From assembly GCA_025765595.1 (NCBI GenBank), contig JAIVFH010000343.1, positions 1 to 25,781 on the forward strand: a DNA stretch of 25,781 nucleotides, written 5' to 3'. Below the pieces are notes generated by a model, which was given only the letters and a program-made list of their open reading frames with translations, ran no database searches and was not told where the DNA came from. The position numbers and the translations under genes were made by a program. Source of the stretch: Obelidium mucronatum (taxonomy: Eukaryota > Chytridiomycota > Chytridiomycetes > Chytridiales > Chytriomycetaceae). Numbering within the stretch: position 1 is the first letter of the stretch; the number at the start of each line of letters is the position of its first letter. This document shows positions 1 through 9,539 of this stretch, piece after piece.

Positions 1-98
1 AATTCGCAAAAAAAAAGTGACTTTCGCCCCGCCCTTTTTCGTTTTTCTTTTCCGGAACAGATCACAACCGCTTTTTCAATCAAGTTTCAACGTAGTCT

Positions 99-1601
99 AT
101 GCACTCAGTTCGCGATATTTTACTTTTGGCATTTTTGGCCACGTCAGCCAACGCCTATGCGTATGTTCCATACCTTTTATAAAGCGCGCTTGATCCAAAT
201 AATTGACTACGAGAGTTTTCAAAACGCCCACCACCTTAGATCTGAGCCAGCAGTGATTGCTACTCCGAGCCATTAACCAGGTGCGATCCTGATTCTCCAA
301 CCGGGTCATACACCGTCTCCATCCGAAACACATCAGTTCAAGTATACTGCAACAACGCTATTCTTGGAGGAGGATGGATGAGTTTCGCCAGCGCCCCAGC
401 CGAACACTGGTTCTCTGGCCAATCCACGTTCACAAGCCCAACCAACTGGGCCACCAACGCGTACTCCTACAACAACCAGAGCTACAGCCCCTCAGGACTA
501 TCAGGCGACTACTGGCTCGACGTCTCAAGCATGGGATTCAACGAAATCCTCATGATGACAGGAAATGGGAAATACTGGATCTCGTTTGAACTCGCCTTGA
601 TCTCGCTCAGCCCGGAACTCAAGACGTTCCCTATTGAAAGCTCAGGAAACTTTCCAATGGATGAAAACCAGCTCAACACGCTTGGCACGGTTTCTTATAC
701 GACTGCCAGGAATTCCCGTGACCCTCGCATTTTGGCTGGGTTGCTTGACGCGGTGGGTGAGACTTCTTGGATGTTTTGGATGGAGAATGGGAGAGATCAT
801 GATGAGCAAGCAGTTTTCCGTCGCAGTAATAATGGAATACTTGTGTTTGGGCGATACCAAGCACCCCAGACCGTGCCACCACCGTTGCCACATAGCTGTA
901 ACCCGAACCAAGCCACTGGAACATATGTTCTCAGAATCAATAACAAGCCAACCACCGTGTTCTGTAATAATGATGTGAATGGAGGTGGATGGATGAGTTT
1001 CGCGAGCTCCCCAACAAGTAACTGGTTTTCAGGCGACTCTGGATCGCCAGTGATTTGGGCGTCGAATCCATACAGCTACAATGAAATCAACTATAGTCCG
1101 TTTGGTGCTACTGGGGACTACTGGCTTGATGTCTCGTCTCTGGGGTTCCAAGAGCTACTTCTCATTACTGGGAATGGCAAGTACTGGGTTTCCTTCTCGA
1201 CCCAGAATATTACACTAGGGTCTTATGACAAGGCGTTTGCGGCTACAACGTCTGAAAACTTTCCTATTGACTCGAACCGGAGAAACTCGCTTGCCAATGT
1301 ATTTTACCGCCCTTCTGCTGGGGATGAACCATGGATTTCAGTGGGTGCTGAGCATGTTCAGAACTATGATTGGATGTTTTGGGGGGAAGGGAAGCATAAC
1401 ATTCATTTCGCCTCGCTTCGCCAGAATAACGGTGGGATCCTTTTGTTGGGTAGACTTCAACCGGCTGTCGTAGCAGTTGTGAAACCACCAAAACCAGTTG
1501 TAGTGACTAGTACTGCTTTGAGTCCTGCGGCCACCTCTACTACCGCCGACGTCACCGCGGTACCAGCTACCAAACCAGCGACTAAGTTGGTCTTGGCTTA
1601 G
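99..1601 (+). CDS. Secreted protein with two fibrinogen-like (GGGW) domains
   Basis: Model: exons 99-160 and 281-1601, intron 161-280 (GTATGT..CAG), 460 residues. Exon 1 encodes a clear signal peptide (basic start, Leu/Ala-rich core, ending near ANAYA), and the splice joins in frame to the first domain. Two tandem domains follow, at about residues 22-200 and 227-420. Each begins with a Cys, a GxYxxxI strand, a VYCNN/VFCNN motif and GGGWMSF, then GDYWLDVS, TGNGKYW and a closing W-x-FW...NNGI-x-x-x-GR block. The opening resembles the start of fibrinogen C-terminal (FReD) domains, where a Cys and GGGW are typical; the rest is diverged. A short Ser/Thr/Pro tail ends the protein and no GPI signal is evident. 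The likely role is extracellular ligand or carbohydrate binding; that is inferred from the fold resemblance only. It is followed by a tandem paralogue. Confidence 0.8.
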
Positions 1602-2035
1602 ATCGGACTTGCTTCTTTTTTTTTCAACCTTATCAAAACCGTCATCTTAAATTTTAAATGAGACGATCGATTTAATTTTTCTAAATTCAGTTCAAAAATC
1701 AAAGTAAAAATAGAGAATTAATTTTAATAAATGCTGCAGAATTGTCAAAGATCGCCATCCAGCAAAAAAAAACATATAAATAAACAAGAGTTAAAACGTC
1801 GCTCCGCCCTCTTCCCACGCTTTCCGTTTCCTTTTTTTTTTTTAAAACAGTTCTGTTCTGCCCCAAAAAGGAAGTACGCCCACAATGGCTGCTGTCAACG
1901 CGTAAAAAAGTTTTTCTTTTCTTTTTCCCTGATCGCCTTCCCCCCCCCCCCCCCCCCCCCCTCCCAACACAGCAAAAAAAGCTAAAAACACAATCAAAAA
2001 AAAACCCCCCGCATAGACCAAAAGTATTACCCCGC
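1602..2035. other. Spacer between paralogues with homopolymer runs
   Basis: No gene is supported here. The stretch is built from poly-T, poly-A and a run of 22 C (1940-1961). A short ATG frame at 1884 reads MAAVNA and stops. It lies before a possible donor (GTAAAA) and could be the remnant of a signal-peptide exon for the downstream paralogue, but it has no hydrophobic core. Confidence 0.5.
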
Positions 2036-3818
2036 TGCGATCCCTCTCTCCCCTCCGGAACATACACAATATCCCTCAAAGGCAGCGCCACACCCTCCCA
2101 AGTATACTGCAACAACGCCATCCTCGGAGGCGGCTGGATGAGTTTCGCCAGCGCCCCCTCCGACCACTGGTTCTCTGGCCGCTCCACATTCACAAACCCC
2201 ACCACCTGGTCGACGAACGCGTATTCCTACAACAACCAGAGCTACAGCGCGACGGGGGCCTCCGGCGACTACTGGATCGACGTTTCCGCGATGGGGTTCA
2301 ATGAAATCCTAATGATGACTGGGAATGGAAAGTATTGGATTTCGTTTGAAGTGGGTGTTGTAGCGATTGGGTCGGTTGGAAAGTGTTTTGCGGTGGAGAG
2401 TTCAGGGAATTTCCCGGTTTCTTTGGAGGCGAGTCAGTTGAATTATAAAGGGACTGTGAGTTATACGGGTGGGGGTGGTGGGAGTCTTGTGATTGTGGCG
2501 GGGTCGGTTGCTGATGATAAGACTTGGCAGTTTTGGGAAGAATCCTCATTGGTAGCGACGGTAGCAAAGAATCAAAGCGTACCGGCAGCAGCTGCCCCAT
2601 TACGGCAAGAAAAACGGCGGAATTGTAGTCTTTGGGCGGTATCAGGCACCACTGGATATCCCGCCACCACTACCACACACCTGCGACGCGTCTCAACCCA
2701 CAGGAACATACGTTCTCAACATCAACAGTGTACCTACTTCAGTTTACTGCGAGAACGAAATCAACGGCGGCGGATGGATGAGTTTCGCGAGTTCTCCGAC
2801 AAGTAACTGGTTTTCGGGAAACTCGGGGTCCCCGACTCTCTGGACGACAAACGCGTATAGTTATAACCCGAGTGCGTATAGCCCCGCGGGGGAGACAGGA
2901 GACTACTGGATTGATGTTTCGGGGCTTGGTGGGTTTGATGAATTGTTACTTGTGACGGGGAACAGAAAGTATTGGGTGTCGTTTATGGTGCAGGATATGC
3001 CGCTTGGAGCGTATGATAAACCGTTTCTTGCGTCATCGACATCCAAAAACTTCCCAGAGGATTTGAGTTACAGGAATACGTATGCGAATGCGTTTTATCG
3101 GAGCGGTGTTGCGCAGGAGCCGTGGATTTCGGTGGGTGTTGTTCATGCCCAGAATTCGGAGTGGATGTTTTGGGGGGAAGGGAAAACGAATGTGCATTTT
3201 AATTTGCTGAGGCAGAATAATGGAGGGGTTTTGCTGTTGGGTAGGTTTCTGACGCGGGGTTTTGGAGTGCCAAAAGTGAGTCCTACTGCCACATTCAGGC
3301 GTGAAGGCACGGGTTCACCAAAAATGTACACACGGACCAAAAACTTTTTAAATCCTGGTATGAATGTCGGGACTGCTTGGGATGGTCCTGTAAAGACTTC
3401 TCTGGCTATAACAAGTACGGAATATTTCGATGCTAGTGTAACTTCAACAGTGTCAACAGTTTTTATAACAACAACGACGTCTACAACCACAATAACTTTT
3501 ACAACAACGACACCCACGACAGCCACTTCAACTACTTCCAAGACCACAACAACGTCTACGGCAACTTCTACGACAACTTTTACGGCAACTTCTTCAACAA
3601 CAACTTCTAGTGCAACAACAACGTCCAGAACGACAACGTCTAGTACAACAACGTCTAGTACAACAACAACCTCCAAAACTACGACTTCTAGTACAACGGG
3701 AACCTCTACAACTAAAACAACGACAACTACTACAACTGCAACATCTTCAAATTTATTATTAATGGCATCACCAAGCCCAACAAAAAGCTTTCCAGCAGCA
3801 AGTACAAACAACCAATAA
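2036..3818 (+). CDS. Tandem paralogue: two fibrinogen-like domains plus Thr/Ser stalk (5' end and one junction unresolved)
   Basis: The first recognisable residue is the domain-opening Cys at 2036. Domain 1 (about 2036-2550) is very close to domain 1 of the upstream gene (GGGWMSFASAP, YSYNNQSYS, GDYWIDVS, MTGNGKYWISFE). Domain 2 (about 2682-3250) matches its second domain. After it comes a Thr/Ser-rich stalk (about 3425-3760), which the upstream gene lacks. Two problems remain. No convincing signal-peptide exon is visible upstream. The frame also changes between about 2552 and 2600: one frame runs to W-x-FWEESS, another resumes at KKNGGIVVFGRYQ. A 37-base GT..AG intron (2552-2588) would restore the frame but is shorter than any other intron here, so an indel is equally possible. 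The stop codon overlaps an AATAAA. It could be functional, variably spliced, or a decaying copy. Confidence 0.6.
3425..3760 (+). repeat. Thr/Ser-rich low-complexity stalk
   Basis: ACA/ACG/ACT and TCT/AGT codon repeats encode runs of Thr with Ser, typical of O-glycosylated spacers in surface proteins. The repeat also creates a long Val-rich antisense frame that is not a gene. Confidence 0.85.
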
Positions 3819-3890
3819 AAAGTAAAGGTTTTTTCTCTTGCGTGAATTAGAATACTTTGTTGACAGCGAAAAGAAAAAGCACCACTATTT

Positions 3891-5116
3891 TCACTCATGT
3901 TTAAAGTTGGCAGCGCGTTTCTCAGCAAACGCAGCCATCCCTTCCTTCTGATCCTTTGTCGCAAACGTACTCTGAAACAAACGTCTCTCCAAATGCAAAC
4001 CCTCACTCAAACTCAACTCCAAACTCTTATTGACAGCTTCTTTGGCCATAACCACACTCGGCAAGCTGTACCCAGCAATCACAGCAGCACTCTTGACCGC
4101 CTCATCGACCAACGACTCTGCGGGAAACACTTTGGCAACGAGTCCCGCCTGTTCGGCTTCCTGTGCGGAAATCATGTCTCCCGTGAGGATCAAGTGCATT
4201 GCTTTGGATTTGCCAATGAGGGAGGTGAGGCGTTGGGTTCCACCGGCGCCGGGGATGGTTCCGAGTTTGATTTCGGGTTGACCGAAACGCGCCTTGTCGC
4301 CGGCGTAGATCATGTCGCACATCATGGCGACTTCGCAGCCTCCGCCGAGCTTTTTTTTTTGGTTTGGTTTTGGTTTTGAAAGAGAGGATTTTTACTTTGT
4401 GAGCTTTATAAAAATCTGGCGCGTTAGAACAATATTAAATTGTACATACAGCGAATCCGTTGACGGCTGCAATGATTGGTTTACGGATGGAAGTGATTCC
4501 GGTCCAGTCGCCCAAAAAGTTGTTTTTGTAACAGCTGATGAATTCGAGGTCCTTCATTTCTTTAATGTCGGCTCCAGCTGGGAAAGAGAATGGTCAAAAG
4601 ATTAAAAAAAAATTATATATTAATATAATATAAAACCGCCTTCGACGGCAATAAACTCCTACGGAAAAACTCGGAACGAGGTGATCATCAAAAATGGCTA
4701 AATGAGTAGCCACTATTCTCAAAAGCGAGTATATAGGCATAAAAAAACAAAAAGAAGAAACAGAGTGCCGGATAATATTTTGATTGCTTTTTTTGGAGGG
4801 GGGTTTTATGAATAGTTATTCAAGTTACCAGCAAAAGCCTTCTCTGAACCAGTGACAACCATGGCGCCGACGGAATCGTCCTTGTCGAAAGCAGTCAGGG
4901 CATCGTTAAGGTCTTTCATGAGAGGAGAGCAGAGAGCGTTCAGGGCTTTTGGACGGTGGAGGGTGACGATTCCGACTCTGCCGCGTTGTTCGACTTTTAC
5001 GTATTCGTACGCCTTTGAGGCTACGGGAATCGAAAGACATTGAGTGAGTAGTGATGGATGGATGGATGGATGGAGAGCAGTGTTTACGAACCAGTAGAGT
5101 AGCAGCGACGAAGCAT
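3891..5116 (-). CDS. ECHS1: Mitochondrial enoyl-CoA hydratase (short-chain crotonase)
   Basis: Exons (minus strand) 5092-5116, 4829-5020, 4450-4577 and 3891-4349, encoding 267 residues. The joins keep frame and rebuild the family signature: [12 protein letters not shown] across intron 2 and GFALGGGCE across intron 3. Glu121 (in GGGCE) and Glu141 (in GQPE, followed by GTIPGAGG) match the two catalytic glutamates of rat ECHS1 (144 and 164), with the same 20-residue spacing. The N-terminus [11 protein letters not shown] is a plausible mitochondrial presequence. The enzyme hydrates 2-enoyl-CoA in beta-oxidation. Intron 1 (5021-5091) uses a GTTCGT donor and contains a GATG microsatellite; intron 2 is long (251 bases) with homopolymers. 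The gene faces the acidic-protein gene, with 41 bp between start codons, and its 3' end converges on the fibrinogen-like gene 72 bp away. Confidence 0.95.
5049..5074. repeat. GATG microsatellite
   Basis: Tandem GATG units inside intron 1 of the enoyl-CoA hydratase gene. Confidence 0.85.
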
Positions 5117-5157
5117 TTTATTTTTTATTTTTTTATTTTTATTTTTTAGTTGTTGAA
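5117..5157. promoter_or_regulatory. 41-bp divergent start region
   Basis: This AT-rich, T-run-dominated gap separates the start codons of the hydratase (-) and the acidic-protein gene (+). Any promoter for either gene must lie within it or overlap the other gene's 5' end. Confidence 0.6.
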
Positions 5158-5540
5158 ATGCAGCCGCTCGAAGTGGCCGTGTTTCTCTCGTTCGACGGCG
5201 GGGCGAGTGTCCGGACGACGCCGCTGCGGTTTGTGGCGCTCGTTGCGGCGGACGCGCGCGTGGCAGCGCTGGCGGAGTTGCTTGCGGCGCCGCTGCGGTC
5301 GTTCGCCTCGGCAGCGCAGCGGCGCCGCGCACTGCCGCCGCCGTGGCCGCGCGTGTTTGCGCGCGTGGCGGCGGGCGCCGCGCCGCTGCTCGCCGCCGCC
5401 GCCTTCCGCTCCGCCGCGGGCTTCGAGCTGCCGCCGCACGAGCCGCTGGCCGCCCTGCTGACAAATCAAATGCGCATCGGCGTCGTGCTGCTCGACGCCG
5501 CCTTCGAGGCGCTGCTGGACGCCGAAGGCGGTGATGTCTC
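5158..5540. other. GC-rich island at a divergent start
   Basis: The first ~380 bases of the acidic-protein gene consist largely of GCG/GCC/CGC codons, in sharp contrast with AT-rich flanks. The boundary is by eye. Confidence 0.6.
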
Positions 5541-7854
5541 CAGTCCCGTCTTTTACTCGCCGCAGAAAAAGACGTCGAGCTTTACTACTCCCGCCGTGCA
5601 AACCAGGCGATCCAAACGCAAACGTTCTCCGTCAAAGTCTGCCAGCCCAGAGCGGCAACCTGGTGGTTCCAATATCATCTCATCAGATTCCCCTGCCTTA
5701 ACCAAACCCACAACCACTTCCACAACCTCAGATACAAGACGTGTGTCTCCCAGGCGCCAACGCCTTGATTCACAGAGTAGTGTGGAACGGGAGCCGATAC
5801 AAACTGTCATTGTAAGTGACAGTATCGCTGGAGATGGGATTACCGAAGGCAACATTGTTGTTGATGATGGCGGCGACGATGACGACGCTGCATTGCTTAA
5901 GGCCAATCTTGACATTGTCCAAGATTCGCAGGCTGAAGCTGTAGTAGCAGATTCTGAGGATGAGAATGGTGAACTAGATGGCAAAGAGGAGGACGAGGAG
6001 GGGGAACAGATTCATGAACCTTCCAAGGATCTGAATCTGGACCATGACGACTCGACGGCTACTAGTGCTCCCGCAGATATCGTTGATGATAATGATTTGA
6101 CTCCGAAAAAGCGGATATCAGAAGAAATCGCAGTCTTGGGTGGTCCAGCAGAGGACTTGGAAAATGACAGTGAGGCAACCATAGATCCAGCTGCCGTTGA
6201 GCTTTCCACTTCCGCAACAAAAGAACCGGCTCAGCAAAATAACGACTCCGAGTCAGAGTCAGAGTATGAGGAGGTTGAAATTGAAGTCGAAGTTGAAGTT
6301 GATGACGACGAAGAGGACAATGGCGTCAACAACGACACAATGATGATGATGGAAATTGATGACGCCAATGATTCTGAAACGGAGCGTTACCGGAAACTCC
6401 GTGAATTGGAACACGAGGATGAAACGGTTGAGCTTCCACCTCCGCAAATGTCTCCCAAAAAGTCTCCTCGTCCAGAGCGGCCGTCATCTCCTGAGAAACC
6501 CGAACTAATATTGCCGCCGACATTATCTCCCAAGAAATCTATTGTCGGGTCTCAAAGCTCATCTTCTAAACCGGCTACAGAGTTGTTTGTGTCGTACAAC
6601 TCCTATGATTCCGACAATAACAACAACAACAACTCGGATGACGACGACAATGAGGGCTATAAACCAATCACTCAATCTTCTCCAACAATTCCTTCCTCCA
6701 AGCTCAGCATGCACAATAACCACGACGACAGCGAAGCTGATGAACTTGAATCGCTTGCCGAAAGTGAAGCAGAGGAATCAGACGAAGAAGAGAAAAAGGA
6801 ATCAGAAGCAGAAAACCAAGCTGAGAAAGCCGCCGACGACAATGACGACGAAGATGACGACAACGACAACAGTCCCGTGGTGTTGTCTTTATTACCACCT
6901 CCTCGTCCACAACCCACACTCCCAAAGCCAACACCAATCCTGAAAAAATCAACATCAACAGCAACAACAACAGCAACCGCGAATCACATGAGCGATGCCG
7001 AAAGCCAAGCCTCCTTTGTGGATACACAGGTCCCATTACTACCATCAACAGCCTCGAGCCCGCTGTTCCCTGGAAACCAGCATCACGCGGCAACAGCATC
7101 CGTATCTGCCCCACCATCGATCCTGAAACCGAAACCTTCAACTACTACGACCACTTCTGCTGCCATCTCTTCCTCGCTCCCAACCTCAAATACAAGATCA
7201 ACAGCGATCCCCAAATTCGGCATGACAATTGCACTTGCACCCAACTCTGTCCCACACCATCTGCGGTACCAACCAACAACTGCCGGCGCCGTTGCTGCGC
7301 GGCGATCTCTCAGTTCAGAGTCTGCCGCTGCGGGGACAGGTGTTTTTGGAACAGCGTATGCGCCTTCGTTGAAGGAGATTAGTGCGGCGTTTGATTTCGT
7401 AAAGAAGCAGGCGGCGCCTACTTTTGGGGGGATTAAACGGGTTTTGAATGGGGTTGGTGGTGGTGGTGGTGGTGTTGGGGGGCAGGTTGATGCAGACAGT
7501 TCGAGTGATGATGATGATGATGGTGGTGAGGATGATGATGATGAAGGTGATACTAGTAGCAGTGGTAATAGTAGTAGCGATAGTGATGATGAAGGTGGCT
7601 CAAATAAGAAGGGGAAACGTGTAGCTTCTGGATCAAGTACTACTAGTGGTCCACAGTTTGCGGGTACCGATAAAAAGAATAGCAAAAAGAGGAGGAGAAG
7701 GAGTGTTTTTGGAATGTTGGCGAAAGATGGTATGTTTTTTTTGGGGGGGAGGGGGTTGTTTTTTGTTTGTGTTTTCTTGTCTAACTTTTTCATTCCTCCT
7801 CCAGCCAAGAATGCAAGGCGATCGAGCGATCGACATACCGCCAACTCGTTTTAG
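5158..7854 (+). CDS. Acidic, SPKK-rich nuclear-type protein of unknown function
   Basis: Exons 5158-7729 and 7805-7854; intron 7730-7804 has GTATGT, a CTAAC branch-like site at 7781 and CAG. Product 873 residues. Residues 1-130 form an Ala/Arg/Leu-rich, probably folded N-terminus (VAVFLSF, PHEPLAALL, MRIGVVLLDAAFEALL). The rest is low complexity: many Asp/Glu/Ser blocks, Asn runs and Thr/Pro stretches. Within this are repeated SPKK or TPKK motifs (LPPPQMSPKKSP, LPPTLSPKKS, LTPKKRIS) and two ILKK/ILKP motifs. The C-terminus is basic (KKNSKKRRRRS and RR clusters after the intron), suitable as a nuclear signal. SPKK motifs are known from histone tails as AT-DNA minor-groove binders and kinase sites. 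A chromatin or nucleolar role is therefore plausible but unproven. The first ~380 bases are strikingly GC-rich compared with the rest. Confidence 0.75.
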   Translation: MQPLEVAVFLSFDGGASVRTTPLRFVALVAADARVAALAELLAAPLRSFASAAQRRRALPPPWPRVFARVAAGAAPLLAAAAFRSAAGFELPPHEPLAALLTNQMRIGVVLLDAAFEALLDAEGGDVSSPVFYSPQKKTSSFTTPAVQTRRSKRKRSPSKSASPERQPGGSNIISSDSPALTKPTTTSTTSDTRRVSPRRQRLDSQSSVEREPIQTVIVSDSIAGDGITEGNIVVDDGGDDDDAALLKANLDIVQDSQAEAVVADSEDENGELDGKEEDEEGEQIHEPSKDLNLDHDDSTATSAPADIVDDNDLTPKKRISEEIAVLGGPAEDLENDSEATIDPAAVELSTSATKEPAQQNNDSESESEYEEVEIEVEVEVDDDEEDNGVNNDTMMMMEIDDANDSETERYRKLRELEHEDETVELPPPQMSPKKSPRPERPSSPEKPELILPPTLSPKKSIVGSQSSSSKPATELFVSYNSYDSDNNNNNNSDDDDNEGYKPITQSSPTIPSSKLSMHNNHDDSEADELESLAESEAEESDEEEKKESEAENQAEKAADDNDDEDDDNDNSPVVLSLLPPPRPQPTLPKPTPILKKSTSTATTTATANHMSDAESQASFVDTQVPLLPSTASSPLFPGNQHHAATASVSAPPSILKPKPSTTTTTSAAISSSLPTSNTRSTAIPKFGMTIALAPNSVPHHLRYQPTTAGAVAARRSLSSESAAAGTGVFGTAYAPSLKEISAAFDFVKKQAAPTFGGIKRVLNGVGGGGGGVGGQVDADSSSDDDDDGGEDDDDEGDTSSSGNSSSDSDDEGGSNKKGKRVASGSSTTSGPQFAGTDKKNSKKRRRRSVFGMLAKDGMFFLGGRGLFFVCVFLSNFFIPPPAKNARRSSDRHTANSF

Positions 7855-8340
7855 AAAAATTGTTTCGTTTTTTTTTTTTTTTTTGGAGTGTGTGTTTGTG
7901 TGTTCTGTGTGTTTATGTAAAATTTCGGTTATTAATTCATTTTTAATTGAGCATTTTTCCATAAAGTATACGGGTTTTGAGAGCGTTCCTTTTTTTCTTC
8001 TTTTAACTTTGTTCAGGGATGTTAAAAAAGTAGATGTAGATATGTATACATTTTTTCTAATCTTCCTTTTTTTTCTTGTTGCAAGTCAATCAAGGTGAGA
8101 CCTTTACCCACCTGGAGCCTGGCGCCACCACTTAGTTGGAATCCATATGCAAGATCGGATCTCTTTCATTTGGCATCCGATGGAGCGGGGAGGAAGTGGG
8201 GGAGAATCCGATCCTCTGTTAACCACTCGTTCTCCCCACCAAAAAAACGAATCACTGACATACAAAACACACACACAAACACACACACACACACTCATTA
8301 TAAAAACAGGTCCCCTCTCTCTACAAAACATTCCCCAACA
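7855..8340. other. Intergenic region with poly-T and TG/AC microsatellites
   Basis: No gene is seen. It holds the 3' flank of the acidic-protein gene (a T run, then TGTGTG-type repeats at about 7885-7916) and the 5' flank of the complex I gene, including an ACACAC tract at about 8266-8295. A candidate poly(A) signal variant (ATAAAG) lies near 7962. Confidence 0.6.
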
Positions 8341-9254
8341 ATGAAGTTTGTCTCGAATCTTCCAGACCAGGAGCACGTTCCATACAAATTCATTGCTGCA
8401 GAGCCACACTTTAAGAAGGTTGTGGGATACTTTCGTACCTCTGATTATGCCACGATGGGAGCGATTGGCGCTGGATTCCCGGCTGCGCATCTGTTGTGGG
8501 GTAAGAAGAGGAGGAGGAGGGCTAACGGCCGTCCCTACAAGCGCTTTTGCAAAGGAGTCGACTCTAAAACACACATTTACACATGCATAAATCGAAAAAA
8601 AAACAATAATATAGAACGAAGCAGTCCGTCATTCCATCCAAAGCATTTGCCACGTTTAATGATGATTCAAGTTCCATTCTTTTTGTCTGTTGGGTTCTTG
8701 TTTGCGTGTCAACGTTCTTACTGTGAGTTTTTTTTATTTATGTAATATACTGTTTTTTTTTTTGGGTTGAGGCGGAAATGGAGGCGGAGGAGACGTTGCG
8801 GGTAGGGGTTGGGTGGCTGGTAGTCATATATCAATTCGAGGACTTGAAAAGAGCCATATTCTTGACTCAAGAGAGAAAGGATCGCGGGGGATGGTGATGA
8901 CGATAATTGGTGTCGATGGGGTTCATTAGTTTGAGAGGGGTTGTTATGGGTGAATTTGTTGGGCAGCAGTAGGAAAGAGGAAAATTTTCGGTCACCACAA
9001 GAAGAGGGGGGGATTATGGATCGCATTCGAAAGTTAGATGATAGGTTGGGATGAGTGGGGATATTTGGGCACTGTGATGATGATATTTTTTTTTATGAGA
9101 GCACACAGTCACTGATTTTTATCTTCAACCAGTTAGATTCTGGGGATGGAGTGAAAACGCAATTGAAGCCGCCAGATGGGAATCAGAGGCTGATTCCAGA
9201 CCTGCTGCTGCATCTGATAAACCAAAGAGATGGACGGAGGGACAAGATTGGTGA
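8341..9254 (+). CDS. Complex I accessory subunit, fungal 21-kDa (NUXM) family
   Basis: Exons 8341-8500, 8615-8722 and 9133-9254, encoding 129 residues. Joined, they reproduce the family's layout: PHFKKVVGYFRTSDY, a small hydrophobic segment ending HLLWERSSPSF, a second hydrophobic segment (FFLSVGFLFACQRS) and RFWGWSEN. From my knowledge of the Neurospora 20.9-kDa subunit, these blocks correspond in order, so this is an accessory membrane-arm protein of mitochondrial NADH:ubiquinone oxidoreductase. It is shorter than ascomycete members, lacking their C-terminal region. Exon 3 was chosen because AGA TTC TGG GGA TGG opens in phase immediately after a CAG acceptor. Intron 2 (8723-9132, 410 bases) is the longest modelled in the window. 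The start ATG follows a CA-rich leader. Confidence 0.8.
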
Positions 9255-9539
9255 TTTTTTTTAAATTCCGCGGGAGTGGGTGGAAGGGAGGAAATAGTTT
9301 GAGGGAGGGTGATTTGTTTTTTCTTTGAATGGCTTCCCCTTCTTCTCTCTCTCTTGATTTCTCTTCTTCAAGTAATAAAACTGTTGGTTTTTTTTTTCTG
9401 AAGACTGGTACCAGAAGTTTTTTATTGGACAATGCAGAGACTGTTGGGCACTGCTGGAAAAGAATGGCCTTATTCACCCCAAGATCCTATCCGTTATTCC
9501 AATTTTTTTCGCTCAAAAAAAAACCAAACACCAAGAAAA
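9255..9539. other. Spacer after the complex I gene
   Basis: Pyrimidine-rich sequence with no supported gene. A frame at about 9424-9505 reads plausible protein (KEWPYSPQDPIRYSNFF), but I could not link it in phase to either neighbour. Confidence 0.4.

Noticed and set aside
3143..4006. Long minus-strand frame across the second fibrinogen-like gene
   Set aside because: It is mostly poly-Val from the antisense of the Thr stalk and runs over the hydratase 3' end; a shadow of the repeat.
5084..5601. Arg/Ala-rich minus-strand frames opposite the acidic gene start
   Set aside because: Antisense of a GC-rich coding island, which is naturally free of stop codons in all frames.
8615..8745. Read-through end of the complex I protein (CEFFLFM stop)
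   Set aside because: Splicing at 8723 to exon 3 at 9133 restores the conserved RFWGWSEN block in phase, so the read-through is intronic.
9072..9116. Possible C/D-box snoRNA (GTGATGA ... CTGA) in the complex I intron
   Set aside because: The boxes are too close together and no terminal stem is visible.
9133..9477. 114-codon minus-strand frame
   Set aside because: It overlaps exon 3 of the complex I gene, which carries the RFWGWSEN motif on the plus strand; no recognisable motif in the minus frame.
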